DNA of 64,000 nt. Origin: CALGDE01 sp964655355 (lineage in GTDB: Bacteria; Cyanobacteriota; Cyanobacteriia; CACIAM-69d). A program made the translations under genes and the position numbers. The notes under the pieces were generated by a model, which saw only the letters and a list, made by a program, of their open reading frames with translations, was not told the origin of the DNA and ran no database searches. Shown piece by piece: positions 8,625 through 17,763 of the stretch. Positions within the stretch are counted from its first letter, which is position 1. Every line of letters begins with the position of its first letter. Where the stretch lies: NCBI GenBank assembly GCA_964655355.1, contig CAZZMD010000016.1:16416-80415 (forward strand). Reading direction: 5' to 3'.

Positions 8625-9611
8625 CTACACAGACGAAGAACTATCGTCGCGAATCTGGTTAATTTGCTGGCGCAAGCGCTCAATTTCCCGCTGTAGTCGT
8701 TCCGCTTCCGCTTGGTCCTCAGCAGCATTGTTAGACACGTCAACCGCGCCTTCGGCCGGACTTTGGGCATAGTTGCCACTGCGAATGCGTCGGTAGTCAT
8801 CGGAGTCGGCCCACTCTTCCAAAAAGCTCACCCGCTCTACGGGGAAAGGGTGGCTCATAAAAATGCCCTGGGTCAGATTGTTTTGGAGCAGGAATTTATA
8901 AATTTGGTTCATCCCGTCGTTGTCCAGGTCGCGATATTCCTGGGCTTGGCGACGAAATTCGGTCAGGCTAATTTCTTCGGACCGGGTGCCACTGCCGCCG
9001 GCTAGTTTGAGCAGGGTCATCAATACCGTATCCAAATCGTCGGTGACCAGCAGGGCCGCGCGATCGCACGAGAGTTCGGCTTTGCGTTTCCATTCGTACA
9101 GGGCCCCAATCAAAGCACTGTTCAGAAACAGATTGCTCACCCCAAGGGTGTACTGTCCAACCATGGACGCCGCATAAACAGCCCAAATCCCCATTTGGGT
9201 CAGCACGGAATGGCCGCATTTGAAATGCCCTAGTTCATGGGCGAGGACGACGCGGAGTTCCGCTTCGCTGAGGAGATCGAGGGCACCGGTTGTCACCACA
9301 ACGGAGGGTTGCTCTTGCCCAATGGTGTAGGCGTTGACCTCGGGGGTTTGGGTCACGAAGAGGGTCGGTCCGGGGTAGATATCTAGGGATTGTAAGCATT
9401 CCCGATAGAGCTGATGAAGCGACGCATATTGGCGTGGCCCCACTTTGATGCTGTTCCCCATGTTGTAGATAAGTTGGGGATTATCGACCATCACTTCCAT
9501 AAATTTACGGGCGATTAGGTCGAATCCAGGGACGCTGCGTAGGGCTTGTTCCGCTTCTAGGTCGAGGGGGTGGCGGAAGGCTTCGCTGGAGATTCCGGGA
9601 TAGCGCGGCAT
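8625..9611 (-). CDS. M48 family zinc metallopeptidase
   Basis: A 328-residue protein with the M48 (HtpX/Ste24-like) zinc motif VVLAHELGHFKCGH (HExxH, about residue 125) and the downstream third ligand in KRKAELSCDRAALL. A hydrophobic stretch (IWAVYAASMVGQYTLGV and LFLNSALIGALYE) lies between the two, the usual membrane-associated loop. Residues about 290-325 are a Glu/Arg/Gln-rich coiled coil (AERLQREIERLRQQINQI). It probably degrades misfolded or membrane-associated proteins; the FMSHPFPVERVSFLEEW segment near residue 255 is typical of the cyanobacterial and plant members. It is monocistronic as far as can be seen. Confidence 0.92.
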   Translation of the reverse strand: MPRYPGISSEAFRHPLDLEAEQALRSVPGFDLIARKFMEVMVDNPQLIYNMGNSIKVGPRQYASLHQLYRECLQSLDIYPGPTLFVTQTPEVNAYTIGQEQPSVVVTTGALDLLSEAELRVVLAHELGHFKCGHSVLTQMGIWAVYAASMVGQYTLGVSNLFLNSALIGALYEWKRKAELSCDRAALLVTDDLDTVLMTLLKLAGGSGTRSEEISLTEFRRQAQEYRDLDNDGMNQIYKFLLQNNLTQGIFMSHPFPVERVSFLEEWADSDDYRRIRSGNYAQSPAEGAVDVSNNAAEDQAEAERLQREIERLRQQINQIRDDSSSSV

Positions 9612-9761
9612 AGGTTAAGGCCTTTCTGGGGTGGGCAGGTCGCTTGTTTCCATGACCTACTTCCATGATAGTAATTTCGCGCTAGGAGGTTCCTCGGCCG
9701 GGGGCGATCGCAACAGTGTCCCTCCCCAATGGGCAGCTCTGGCATATTCTTTTGACGGCCC

Positions 9762-11264
9762 CTAAGGCTGCTTTCGGGCGATCGCAAACAGGGTCCATTC
9801 CATCAAGTCCGTCACCAATTTCACCGAATATTGCCCAAAGCGCGATCGCCGGAATAGGTCTTGCCAATCCTCCTCCGTACGGTAGTGGTGCTGCCAATTC
9901 AAAATGTGTTTCAGGAGTAGTTGATCGGGGAACTCAGGCTTGAGGTTGCTGAAGATGGCCATGCCGCCGGGGGCAAGGCGCTCATACACCCAGTCCAAGA
10001 GGGCGACGATGCGGTCATCCTCCCAGCGATCGCACAGGTCTAACCCGTAAATCACCTGTTGGGGCGGCAGGGCAATGCGATCCCGACCGGAGAGGAGGGA
10101 GCGCAGATGACCATAGAGGACCGTAATGCGATCGCTCACCCCCACTTCCCGCGCCTTAAGGGCACTAAATTCCAGCGCCTCCCGATTACTATCCAGACAG
10201 GTGCCATAGATCTCAGCCTGATCGCTCTGGAGCACGGTCAATAGCTCCTCCACATTGCCCCCCGCCAAACTCATGACACGCACCGTCCCCTCCTGGGAAG
10301 CCGCGAAATCAAGGATTTTCTGCGCCAAAAACGTTCGGTTTTGACGGTGCGCTTGGCAAAAGGGACGGGAGAGGAACCAAGCATCAATGGCAATCCCCAA
10401 CACCCCATCCCCCGTCGGACGATTTTCCCGGATCAGTTCCCCCAGGGAATCGTCATTGGCGTAGTTGACCCCCCGGAAATGGCAACAGGCGATCGTGGCA
10501 CTCCGCATCAACAGCGGGAACACTTCCCGGAAAATATAATCCCCGATCCCCGCCTCAATTTGACGGGTATCCCGAAAGGCCAATAAATCATCCCACCCTC
10601 GATCCATCAAGGTGTCCGCGGCCACCTGTTCGGCAAAGGTCTCAAACAGGTGATCGCAGGCGATCGCCACCTGCTGCCGACCCTCATCCGGGGAAAGCTG
10701 GGGCTCTTTGATCTGTTGCTCCACCTCCAGCAGGCGATCGTGAAAATTTTCCAACTCCGTCAATAGATCATTCGGGACCTGGCGTTCGCTGATATTGCCG
10801 ACGCGGGCCCCCTGGGTCCCACTGATCAGCTCCACCCAAGATTGATCAATCTCCACCGCCTTAGCCGTGGTCCGCCGCAGCCGCTCCGCCAACGTAATCG
10901 CCAAAGATCTGTAAAAGCGCGCCGCCAACCCCGGCACGGAGTCCAGCAAGGATTGAATTTCCGCCTCATCAATCACCTGGAGTTCCACATTCCCCGCGGC
11001 CACAATCGACGCCGTTGCCCCCGCCGATTCCAGAAACGACACCTCCCCCAACAATTCGCCGGGACCGCTCTGCCCCAAACAAATGCCCTGGGCATGGCTG
11101 CTGGCTTCAATGGTGACGTATCCCTTATTCAGGATGAACAATTGCCGCGTCGTCGCCCCCTCCTGCAACACCGTTTCGCCATTGCGGAAGGTGACCTGGC
11201 GAGCCGCCCCCAACAGCAAGGACCAATCCTGATCCGTTAGATAGCCTAAAATATCTCGGTTCAT
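9762..11264 (-). CDS. Cyclic nucleotide-binding domain fused to a SAM-methyltransferase-like domain
   Basis: A 500-residue two-domain protein. Residues about 10-130 are a cNMP-binding (Crp-like) domain: ETVLQEGATTRQLFILNKG, then GPGELLGEVSFLES in the phosphate-binding-cassette position. In that cassette the Arg-Thr/Ser-Ala pattern is not conserved (GATASIVAAG), so cyclic nucleotide binding is uncertain. Residues about 130-300 are helical. Residues about 310-495 resemble a class I SAM-dependent methyltransferase: VRVMSLAGGNVEELL (motif I-like), IYGTCLDSNREAL (acidic ribose-binding position), QVIYGLDLCDRW and YERLAPGGMAIFSNL. The start codon overlaps the stop of the upstream MpaB-like gene (ATGA), implying translational coupling. 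The target is unknown. Confidence 0.85.
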   Translation of the reverse strand: MNRDILGYLTDQDWSLLLGAARQVTFRNGETVLQEGATTRQLFILNKGYVTIEASSHAQGICLGQSGPGELLGEVSFLESAGATASIVAAGNVELQVIDEAEIQSLLDSVPGLAARFYRSLAITLAERLRRTTAKAVEIDQSWVELISGTQGARVGNISERQVPNDLLTELENFHDRLLEVEQQIKEPQLSPDEGRQQVAIACDHLFETFAEQVAADTLMDRGWDDLLAFRDTRQIEAGIGDYIFREVFPLLMRSATIACCHFRGVNYANDDSLGELIRENRPTGDGVLGIAIDAWFLSRPFCQAHRQNRTFLAQKILDFAASQEGTVRVMSLAGGNVEELLTVLQSDQAEIYGTCLDSNREALEFSALKAREVGVSDRITVLYGHLRSLLSGRDRIALPPQQVIYGLDLCDRWEDDRIVALLDWVYERLAPGGMAIFSNLKPEFPDQLLLKHILNWQHHYRTEEDWQDLFRRSRFGQYSVKLVTDLMEWTLFAIARKQP

Positions 11265-12451
11265 GCTCTCTCTCTGCGACGTCGTGCCTTACGAGCCATG
11301 CTAAACAATATTCCTTCGGTCCTGCCCCAGACTAATTTCCCTATCCATTCCGCGAGCGATCGCCCCCCTGGGACCCTAAATAGCACCCAATAAATCACGC
11401 TCAATCCCCAGAGAACGGGCGGCCAAAAAAAACGCTCCTTCACCTTGGGAATGGCTAAAGAATCCGCGATCGCATCCCCCAACAGCACGCGGACCAAACT
11501 GCTCCTCAGATTGGCAAGCCAGGATGGCTTTTCCAATCCCCCCGGCGGTCGCGAAATATTCCGCAGCGCCTTCATCAAGGCCCGACTGTCCTGATCGGGG
11601 GCCCCCTCCACAGAGAGAATCAAATTAGTCAACATCCGAGCATCCCCTAAGGTCGAACAGAGCAACGCTTCACGGACACCGGAGAGATACCCCGCATAGC
11701 GCCACAGGTGTAGCACATCTTCAATTTCCTGGGCGGAAAATCGAAATCCCAGATCCTTCAGCTTCTGAAACACATTGGCGGAAATGGCCACCAACGTCCC
11801 CGCCATATGGGCTTGGTTAATGGGCAGGGCCCACTCCTCGACCTTCCAGCGCCCCGATCGCAGCAGCAGCCGACGCACTTGGGCATGCATCAAGCGGACT
11901 TTGAGATGGATTCTGAAGCCTGGGTTGGATGGTCTCAGGCTATTGGGCGCACAGGTCAATCGCACGAAGGACAGGGTCTCCGCCAGTCTTAGGGGGGCGC
12001 GATCTACAAAATATCGCGTTGAGACCAGGGGCTTGTTCCCGGCGGGGGATGTGTAGGTGGCGGGGAGAGCATAGAATCCCAGCAGCAACATTATGGGCAA
12101 GGCCATCTGGCGACACAACTGTCCTCCCCGATCAATGCTGTCCCAATTGACCCACCAGGGGACATGGGCCATGTGGTCCAACAGGGCGGTCAGGGCCTCG
12201 GGGACGTCGGGGATGTCAGCGATCGCCTCAGTGCTGCCCTTCTTAGTGCTGTCCTTCTCAATGCTGCCCTTGAGGGTGGTATCCAGTATTTTTGCGCTTT
12301 GGTCCACCGGGAGTGTCGCTAGGGCCGCAACGGCGTCATCGGCCAGGGGATCCATTTGGTGGAGGGCCTGCCAGTAGTAATCCACGCGATCGCCCAGTTG
12401 ATCGCGGGCTTCTTCCAGCTTGAAATATTGAGTCTGCGATCCAGTCTCCAT
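11261..12451 (-). CDS. MpaB/Lcp-like oxygenase (DUF2236 family)
   Basis: A 396-residue protein. The central part fits the DUF2236 / mycophenolic-acid MpaB / latex-clearing-protein family: PWWVNWDSIDRGGQL, a hydrophobic LPIMLLLGFYALPATY segment, RIHLKVRLMHAQVRRLLL (basic cluster plus His of the heme region in this family), WALPINQAHMAGTLVAIS, and DVLHLWRYAGYLSGV. Characterised relatives are b-type heme oxygenases that cleave polyisoprene or oxidise aldehydes; whether this one binds heme is inference. A Lys/Ser/Thr-repeat stretch (TTLKGSIEKDSTKKGSTE, about residues 58-75) interrupts the N-terminal region. It is upstream of and overlaps the cNMP-binding/methyltransferase gene by 4 bp. Confidence 0.82.
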   Translation of the reverse strand: METGSQTQYFKLEEARDQLGDRVDYYWQALHQMDPLADDAVAALATLPVDQSAKILDTTLKGSIEKDSTKKGSTEAIADIPDVPEALTALLDHMAHVPWWVNWDSIDRGGQLCRQMALPIMLLLGFYALPATYTSPAGNKPLVSTRYFVDRAPLRLAETLSFVRLTCAPNSLRPSNPGFRIHLKVRLMHAQVRRLLLRSGRWKVEEWALPINQAHMAGTLVAISANVFQKLKDLGFRFSAQEIEDVLHLWRYAGYLSGVREALLCSTLGDARMLTNLILSVEGAPDQDSRALMKALRNISRPPGGLEKPSWLANLRSSLVRVLLGDAIADSLAIPKVKERFFWPPVLWGLSVIYWVLFRVPGGRSLAEWIGKLVWGRTEGILFSMARKARRRRERA

Positions 12452-12553
12452 CCCGATTGCATGGTCCTAGGTGGATGGGCACAGGTGGGTTCTAACACAC
12501 CCCCGCCAACACCCACCACTGCTATGAGGGGTCTGGTGCTAAAGTGCTGAGTC

Positions 12554-14578
12554 CTATTGGGGCGCGCGATGGCGGAATCGGTTAAAGCTGAGGGCGATCG
12601 CGCCGAGGGTGACCAGGGCGATCCCCACATTGGATCGAAAATCGAGGGTTTCCCCCAGCAATATCCAGCCGAGCAGGCCATTCAGCCAGGGGGAGCAAGC
12701 GCCGACCACGGCCACCAAGGACGGACCAATCTTACTGACGGCGTTATTGTTCATGGCGTAGCTCACCAGGGTTAGTAACCCCAGCACCGCAGCGCCAATA
12801 ATCAGCCCTGACATCCCATTCGGAGCGATCTGGACGGCCGCCCAATCCCCCGGTTGGATGATCAGCCCCAGGCAGCTGAAGAGAAAAATAACGAAAAACG
12901 TAATCAGGGTCAGGGGAACGGGGTGCAGCTCCTTGAGGCTCCGTTCCGACGATTGGAGATAGCCGGCGAAGGCGATCCCCGCCCCCAGCCCCGCAATGAT
13001 CCCGGTCAAGGTGGGGGAGAGGTTGGGATCCAGGGGATTACCGCTCCAGGGGCCGGGAGTCGTATCGGGCGCGGCGATGATCAGCCCGGCAATAATGACC
13101 GCTCCCATCAGCCAGCGCACGAGGGATTGGCGCTCGGTGCCCATTAACCAGCCGAGGAACAGTCGCACCACGGGATAGACGAAAAATAGGGTGATCGCAA
13201 TGCCGAGGGGAAGGTGGGCGATCGCGAGGTATCCCAGTAACTGGGCCATAAAGAGCCAAATGCCACTGGTAAGCACCGGGAGCCAGCGGGGTACCGATCC
13301 CCGTTTAGGCGCGGGGGAACTGGACTGAAAAAGCTGCTGGAGGTCGGACCAAATGGGGGGGTAAATCAGCTTGGCGACAATGGGAAAAATCAGCAGGACG
13401 GTCAAGGTCCGCAGGGCCAGCACCAGCAGCACATTGCCGCCGGTGGGGGGCAAGATGGCAGAGACGGGCGATCCCCCAAACCACCAAACATTGCTGGTGC
13501 CCTGGAACAGGCCCCGGAGGGCAGCATTAAACAACGCCAAGGTCACGACGGACAACATGCCTAGCCCTAATCCCGATAGGAGGCGATCCGACGAGGGAAC
13601 GGGCACGATCGCCCGGGTCGGCGCTGGGTCAGTGCATTCCTCTAGGGGCGGATCAACATTGGGCAGGGTCACCGGGGAGGACAGTTGTCCCGGGGGCGTG
13701 TCATCCCCACCCAGGGGCGATCGATTCTCCTGGCGGCTCTCCTGGGCTTCCGCATCCCGTACCCATGCCTCTTCCAGCCGGTGAATGAGAGATTGCAAAA
13801 CCAGCTCCCCCTGTTGTTGCAGGGTATGCATCCGCTGGAGTTGCTGCACCAACTCACTTTCGTAGGTATCTAAATCCCGCTGAAGCCCTTGCAGGACGGT
13901 ATGCACGCGATAATCCAAGCTCGCCAACGCCTGATCGGTGGACTCCAAAGTGCCTAAATCCAAGGCCTCTCCATCCGGGGACAGGTCACGGGCGATCGCC
14001 GTTTCCGCCGCAGAAACCGGATAGGTCTGGCCATCCAGGCGTTCCTCAAATCGTTCTTCAATCTGATCAAACCGCTGTCGCAGCGCCTCATTGAGATACT
14101 GCCCCATATGTTGCGCCAGCTGCTGCGCCCACTGTTGGGCCCACTCCTTCGCATTGGGATCAATGGCTGCCTCAATGGAACGCCGACCCTCGGCGATCGC
14201 CCCCGTCTCCTCATCCGGCTGTTGTTCCTGAAGCCGCTGGCGATAGAGCTGCAGGCGATCAATATCAATCGCCAACTTCGCCTTCTCCGCCCCCAACCGC
14301 TGTACATCGTCCGTCAACTGCACCAGCAAAGCATGTTGCAAACTCCGTAAATCCTGGGTGAGATCTTGTAGGGGTGATCGCGATGGCGACTCTTCGGGCT
14401 CTGGTAGATCGTCCGGGGGGTCGAGACTGCGAGTTATTTCTGGGGGATCGGGATTATCCGGTGGGGCGATCACCCCTTCCGGGTCAGCAGATTCAGTGGA
14501 CTCGGCTGTTACCGGCTCCGCCATCCACTCATCCAGCAATTGAAGTTCATCCTCAGTCAACGCTGCATCATCCATCAT
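12554..14578 (-). CDS. DMT-superfamily (EamA) transporter with long N-terminal coiled-coil region
   Basis: About 674 residues from ATG 14578, which has GGAG seven bases upstream; an in-frame GTG at 14677 would add 33 residues. The first ~330 residues are soluble: an acidic, Pro-rich part (MMDDAALTEDELQLLDEWM, PPDNPDPPEITRSLDPPDDL), then heptad-like helices (LQHALLVQLTDDVQRLGAEK, DLDTYESELVQQLQRMHTLQ). From about residue 345 there are about ten membrane helices forming two EamA repeats (e.g. LLGYLAIAHLPLGIAITLFF, VGACSPWLNGLLGWILLGET). Such drug/metabolite transporters export small solutes; the substrate is unknown. A typical member has about 300 residues, so the front half is an unusual addition. 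Confidence 0.87.
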   Translation of the reverse strand: MMDDAALTEDELQLLDEWMAEPVTAESTESADPEGVIAPPDNPDPPEITRSLDPPDDLPEPEESPSRSPLQDLTQDLRSLQHALLVQLTDDVQRLGAEKAKLAIDIDRLQLYRQRLQEQQPDEETGAIAEGRRSIEAAIDPNAKEWAQQWAQQLAQHMGQYLNEALRQRFDQIEERFEERLDGQTYPVSAAETAIARDLSPDGEALDLGTLESTDQALASLDYRVHTVLQGLQRDLDTYESELVQQLQRMHTLQQQGELVLQSLIHRLEEAWVRDAEAQESRQENRSPLGGDDTPPGQLSSPVTLPNVDPPLEECTDPAPTRAIVPVPSSDRLLSGLGLGMLSVVTLALFNAALRGLFQGTSNVWWFGGSPVSAILPPTGGNVLLVLALRTLTVLLIFPIVAKLIYPPIWSDLQQLFQSSSPAPKRGSVPRWLPVLTSGIWLFMAQLLGYLAIAHLPLGIAITLFFVYPVVRLFLGWLMGTERQSLVRWLMGAVIIAGLIIAAPDTTPGPWSGNPLDPNLSPTLTGIIAGLGAGIAFAGYLQSSERSLKELHPVPLTLITFFVIFLFSCLGLIIQPGDWAAVQIAPNGMSGLIIGAAVLGLLTLVSYAMNNNAVSKIGPSLVAVVGACSPWLNGLLGWILLGETLDFRSNVGIALVTLGAIALSFNRFRHRAPQ

Positions 14579-14714
14579 GGACTCCGTCGACCCCGTAGGC
14601 GATTCATTCTCAGCAGCAGCCACAGACCATCCCCAAATACCAGCACCCCCAGGATAGTGCCACAAAAAAAAGCCCACCAGTTAGCGAGCCCAAAAAAGAG
14701 ATTTTTTTAAAGTG

Positions 14715-14770
14715 GGATTCCTAAGGGACCGTGTCCCTTAGGTGGGGGACGCGGGGGCAAAGCCCCCGCC
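14715..14770 (-). repeat. Double-hairpin repeat, copy 1 (3' side of tkt)
   Basis: Two perfect hairpins: GCGGGGGC/GCCCCCGC (loop of 3) and CCTAAGGGAC/GTCCCTTAGG (loop of 3), read on the minus strand and followed by AATCCC and a pyrimidine-rich end. It begins 27 nt after the transketolase stop codon. A second copy with compensating stem changes is at 62055-62116, in the same relation to the gene before it. It may act as terminator or 3'-end stabiliser. Confidence 0.8.
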
Positions 14771-14796
14771 AACCATAGGCTGTCAAGCTAATCCAA

Positions 14797-16803
14797 TTAA
14801 CCCAAAACCGCCTTAGCCTTAGCCACCACATTCTCAACGGTAAACCCGTACTCCTTCATGATGGTGCCGCCGGGAGCGGAAGCACCCCAACCAGCAACCC
14901 CAATAATGGCGCCCTCAGAGCCCACATACTTCTCCCAACCAAACGGAGACCCCGCCTCAACGGACACCCGCTTCTTCACCGCCGCCGGCAACACCGACTC
15001 CTTATACTCAGCAGACTGCTCTTCAAACAGCCGCCAGCAAGGCATCGACACCACGCGCACCTTCGTACCCGCAGCACTCAACTCCTCAGCCGCCGCCACA
15101 CAGAGACTGACCTCAGACCCGGTCCCAATCAGAATCAAATCGGGCGTGCCATCGCTGTCCACCACCGTATAAGCCCCCTTAGCCACGCTAGCAGCGCTAG
15201 AGCCTGCCAAATTCGGTAACCCTTGACGGGTCAAAGACAACAACGAAGGACGCTTACGATTCGCCACAGCAATCTGGTAAGCCCCAGAAGTCTCGTTACC
15301 ATCAGCGGGGCGGAGCACCAACAAATTGGGAATCACCCGCAGGGCAGCCACCGTCTCCACCGGCTGGTGGGTCGGACCATCTTCACCCAAAGCGATGGAA
15401 TCGTGGGTCATCACGTAGATAACGCCAGCCTGGGACAGCGCCGACAAACGAATCGCGCCGCGCATGTAATCGGTGAACACCAGGAACGTAGCGCAATAGG
15501 GAATCAAACCAGAGTTGTGCAACAGCATGCCATTACAGATGGCACCCATCGCGTGCTCACGTACCCCGAAGTGAACATTACGGTTTGCGTAAGCACCCTT
15601 CTGGAACTCGCCAGAGCAATCCAGCTCGGTCAAGTTGGAGTGGGTCAAGTCCGCAGAACCACCAATCAATTCCGGCAACTTGGGGGCGATCGCATTCAAG
15701 GATTTTTCCGAATGCTTACGGGTCGCCAACGCCTTATCTTCCGGGGTGTAGCTGGGCAAATCCGCATCCCAACCCTCAGGCAATTCCCCACTCAACATCC
15801 GCTCAAACTCAGCGGCTTCGGTGGGGTACTTCGTGCGGTACTGGGCCAGATCCTTCTCCCACTCCGCCTCAAAGCTGGCGCCGTTATCGATCGCCTTGCG
15901 GAAATGCTCCAACACATTCTCAGGAATTTCAAAGGGAGCATGACCCCAACCCAAATTCTCACGGGTCAACGCCACCTCGTCATCGCCCAAAGCCGCACCG
16001 TGAACCCCAGCGGTATCCGCCTTATTGGGAGACCCAAAACCAATGGTGGTGGTGACCTTAATCATGGTCGGCTTGTCGGTGACAGCCTTGGCATCTTCGA
16101 TCGCCTTCGCAATGGCATCCAAATCCGTGTTGCCGTTCTCCACATGGAGCACATGCCAACCGTAAGCCTCGAAACGCTTACTAACGTCCTCAGTGAAGGC
16201 AATGTCGGTGGTCCCATCAATGGAAATGTGGTTGTCGTCATAGAGGGCGATCAACTTGCCCAGGCCCCAGTGGCCAGCCAAAGAGCACGCCTCACCGGAG
16301 ATACCCTCCATGTTGCAGCCGTCGCCCAGGATGACATAGGTGTAGTGGTCAACAATCTTGGCATCGGGCTTGTTGAAGCGAGCCGCCAAGTGAGCCTCAG
16401 CCACGGCCAAACCCACACCGTTACAAATCCCCTGCCCCAAAGGACCGGTGGTCACTTCCACCCCAGCCGTCTCAAAATTCTCGGGGTGACCGGGGGTGCG
16501 GGAGCCCCACTGGCGGAACTGCTTCAGGTCGTCGATGTTAACGCTGTCATAGCCGGTCAGGTACAGCATGGCGTACTGCAACATGCAGCCGTGACCCGCA
16601 GACAACACAAAGCGATCGCGGTTAAACCACTGGGGATTCTTGGGGTTGAACCGCATAAAGCGATTCCACAGGACGTAGGCCATCGGCGCTGCGCCCATGG
16701 GCAGACCGGGGTGACCGGATTTCGCCTTCTGTACGGCATCAATGGCTAAAAAGCGAATAGCATTAATGCTAAGTTCTTCGATGGATTGGGTTGCGACAGC
16801 CAT
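14797..16803 (-). CDS. tkt: Transketolase
   Basis: A 668-residue thiamine-diphosphate enzyme of the Calvin-Benson cycle and pentose-phosphate pathway; it moves two-carbon units between ketoses and aldoses in the cytoplasm. Recognisable are INAIRFLAIDAVQKAKSGHP, the TPP-binding GDGCNMEGISGEACSLAG with downstream N (DDNHISIDG), the substrate-binding GSADLTHSNLT, the Pyr-domain Glu region VHFGVREHAMGAICNGM, THDSIALGEDGPTHQPVE and the C-terminal domain. The length is normal. The codon use is strongly biased, as expected for an abundant Calvin-cycle protein. It is transcribed alone, with about 340 bp of gene-free DNA upstream. Confidence 0.98.
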   Translation of the reverse strand: MAVATQSIEELSINAIRFLAIDAVQKAKSGHPGLPMGAAPMAYVLWNRFMRFNPKNPQWFNRDRFVLSAGHGCMLQYAMLYLTGYDSVNIDDLKQFRQWGSRTPGHPENFETAGVEVTTGPLGQGICNGVGLAVAEAHLAARFNKPDAKIVDHYTYVILGDGCNMEGISGEACSLAGHWGLGKLIALYDDNHISIDGTTDIAFTEDVSKRFEAYGWHVLHVENGNTDLDAIAKAIEDAKAVTDKPTMIKVTTTIGFGSPNKADTAGVHGAALGDDEVALTRENLGWGHAPFEIPENVLEHFRKAIDNGASFEAEWEKDLAQYRTKYPTEAAEFERMLSGELPEGWDADLPSYTPEDKALATRKHSEKSLNAIAPKLPELIGGSADLTHSNLTELDCSGEFQKGAYANRNVHFGVREHAMGAICNGMLLHNSGLIPYCATFLVFTDYMRGAIRLSALSQAGVIYVMTHDSIALGEDGPTHQPVETVAALRVIPNLLVLRPADGNETSGAYQIAVANRKRPSLLSLTRQGLPNLAGSSAASVAKGAYTVVDSDGTPDLILIGTGSEVSLCVAAAEELSAAGTKVRVVSMPCWRLFEEQSAEYKESVLPAAVKKRVSVEAGSPFGWEKYVGSEGAIIGVAGWGASAPGGTIMKEYGFTVENVVAKAKAVLG

Positions 16804-17143
16804 ACGAATTATTTAGTCTCGACTCAACAATGTCTTGGGGGAACGATGCCAGTACACGCACGAAGACGCCTGCATTGGAAACTGCCTTGGGAATAGTCAT
16901 CCCAAAACCAGACTCTCAAAACCAGCGCCCATACGGCCCGCGATTGCCCGATTCAGTCCAATATCCCACCAGAGCGATCGCCTAGCAAGCGATTCAGCAT
17001 AGGCATGTAGGGGACGCTTAACAAGTCGGATTTGAACTTTTCTCAGATTTAATTCAGATTTAATGTTGACGGCGGAACGGATAACAGGGCATTTCCAGGG
17101 TATCGGTCCAGCGTTGTCAGGGAAGACAGCTAGATTCGGTCCA
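16804..17143. other. Gene-free upstream region of tkt
   Basis: About 340 bp between the start of tkt and the stop of the small membrane protein gene. It presumably holds the tkt promoter and 5' UTR. I see no convincing coding frame, operator palindrome or RNA structure. Confidence 0.5.
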
Positions 17144-17317
17144 CTAAATTCGGTCCACAATCCGAAATCCCACCACCCCCATGACCAGCACCCCTACGAG
17201 ATAGACCAAAATCGCCAGCAGCGGGCTCAGAATCCACAGAAAATGAGTCAGGGCATAGAGCAGGGGGGTCAACAGGAGGAGCAGAATAAAAACTTCAGGG
17301 AGTTTGAGATAGTCCAT
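17144..17317 (-). CDS. Small hydrophobic protein, two predicted membrane helices
   Basis: A 57-residue frame starting at ATG 17317 (MDYLKLPEVFILLLLLTPLL). Nearly the whole length is hydrophobic, with two helices (about residues 8-24 and 28-50) broken by a Pro, and a short basic C terminus (FRIVDRI). The upstream in-frame extension to 17476 is rich in Cys, Trp and Pro and is not coding-like, so I use the internal ATG. There is no clear Shine-Dalgarno, which is common in cyanobacteria. The family is not recognised and the function is unknown. It could be chance, but the clean membrane-protein composition supports a gene. Confidence 0.55.
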   Translation of the reverse strand: MDYLKLPEVFILLLLLTPLLYALTHFLWILSPLLAILVYLVGVLVMGVVGFRIVDRI

Positions 17318-17763
17318 GGAAGGGAGGTGCCACTCGGGCTGGAACAGACCAGGTGCTTCTATCCTAAGAATTTCTCGGGCGTGTGGAAAAGGGTGGAGTC
17401 CCCTTTGCTTCATCCCACACCATTTCTTAAGACAGGGTCGAAAAAAACAACAAAAAGATACGATCCCGCGCCCCATTGGATGCGTCGTTGGGGGCGTAAT
17501 TTTTAGAATGCTTCAGCCTAGGGTCCATCTGGGTTGGGAGTGCCCCAGGAAGGGCGTTTTGGGCGATCGCGATCAAGGCACGCTTTCCCTGTCGGCGGGG
17601 TAGGAATTGCATTCTTTGCGACTGGCCCCTGACGAATGGAGAATGTTGTGCGATGTTGGTAGGGCCCTAAGCCGTAGAAATAGGGCATGAAGCGGTATAT
17701 TTCTGCAATTCTCCTGCGATTCCGCGATGGGTGAGTCCCCCATTATTTTCCGAGATTTAATCC
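17318..17763. other. Intergenic region between the small membrane protein and the FtsL-like protein
   Basis: About 446 bp between two divergent genes. Apart from scattered HIP1-like octamers I find no gene, repeat or structured element. It should contain both promoters. Confidence 0.45.

Noticed and set aside
15223..16749. 508-codon open frame on the plus strand, antisense to transketolase
   Set aside because: It lies wholly inside a certain tkt gene, and its His/Gln/Arg/Gly-rich sequence matches no family. The strong codon bias of tkt leaves the opposite frame open.
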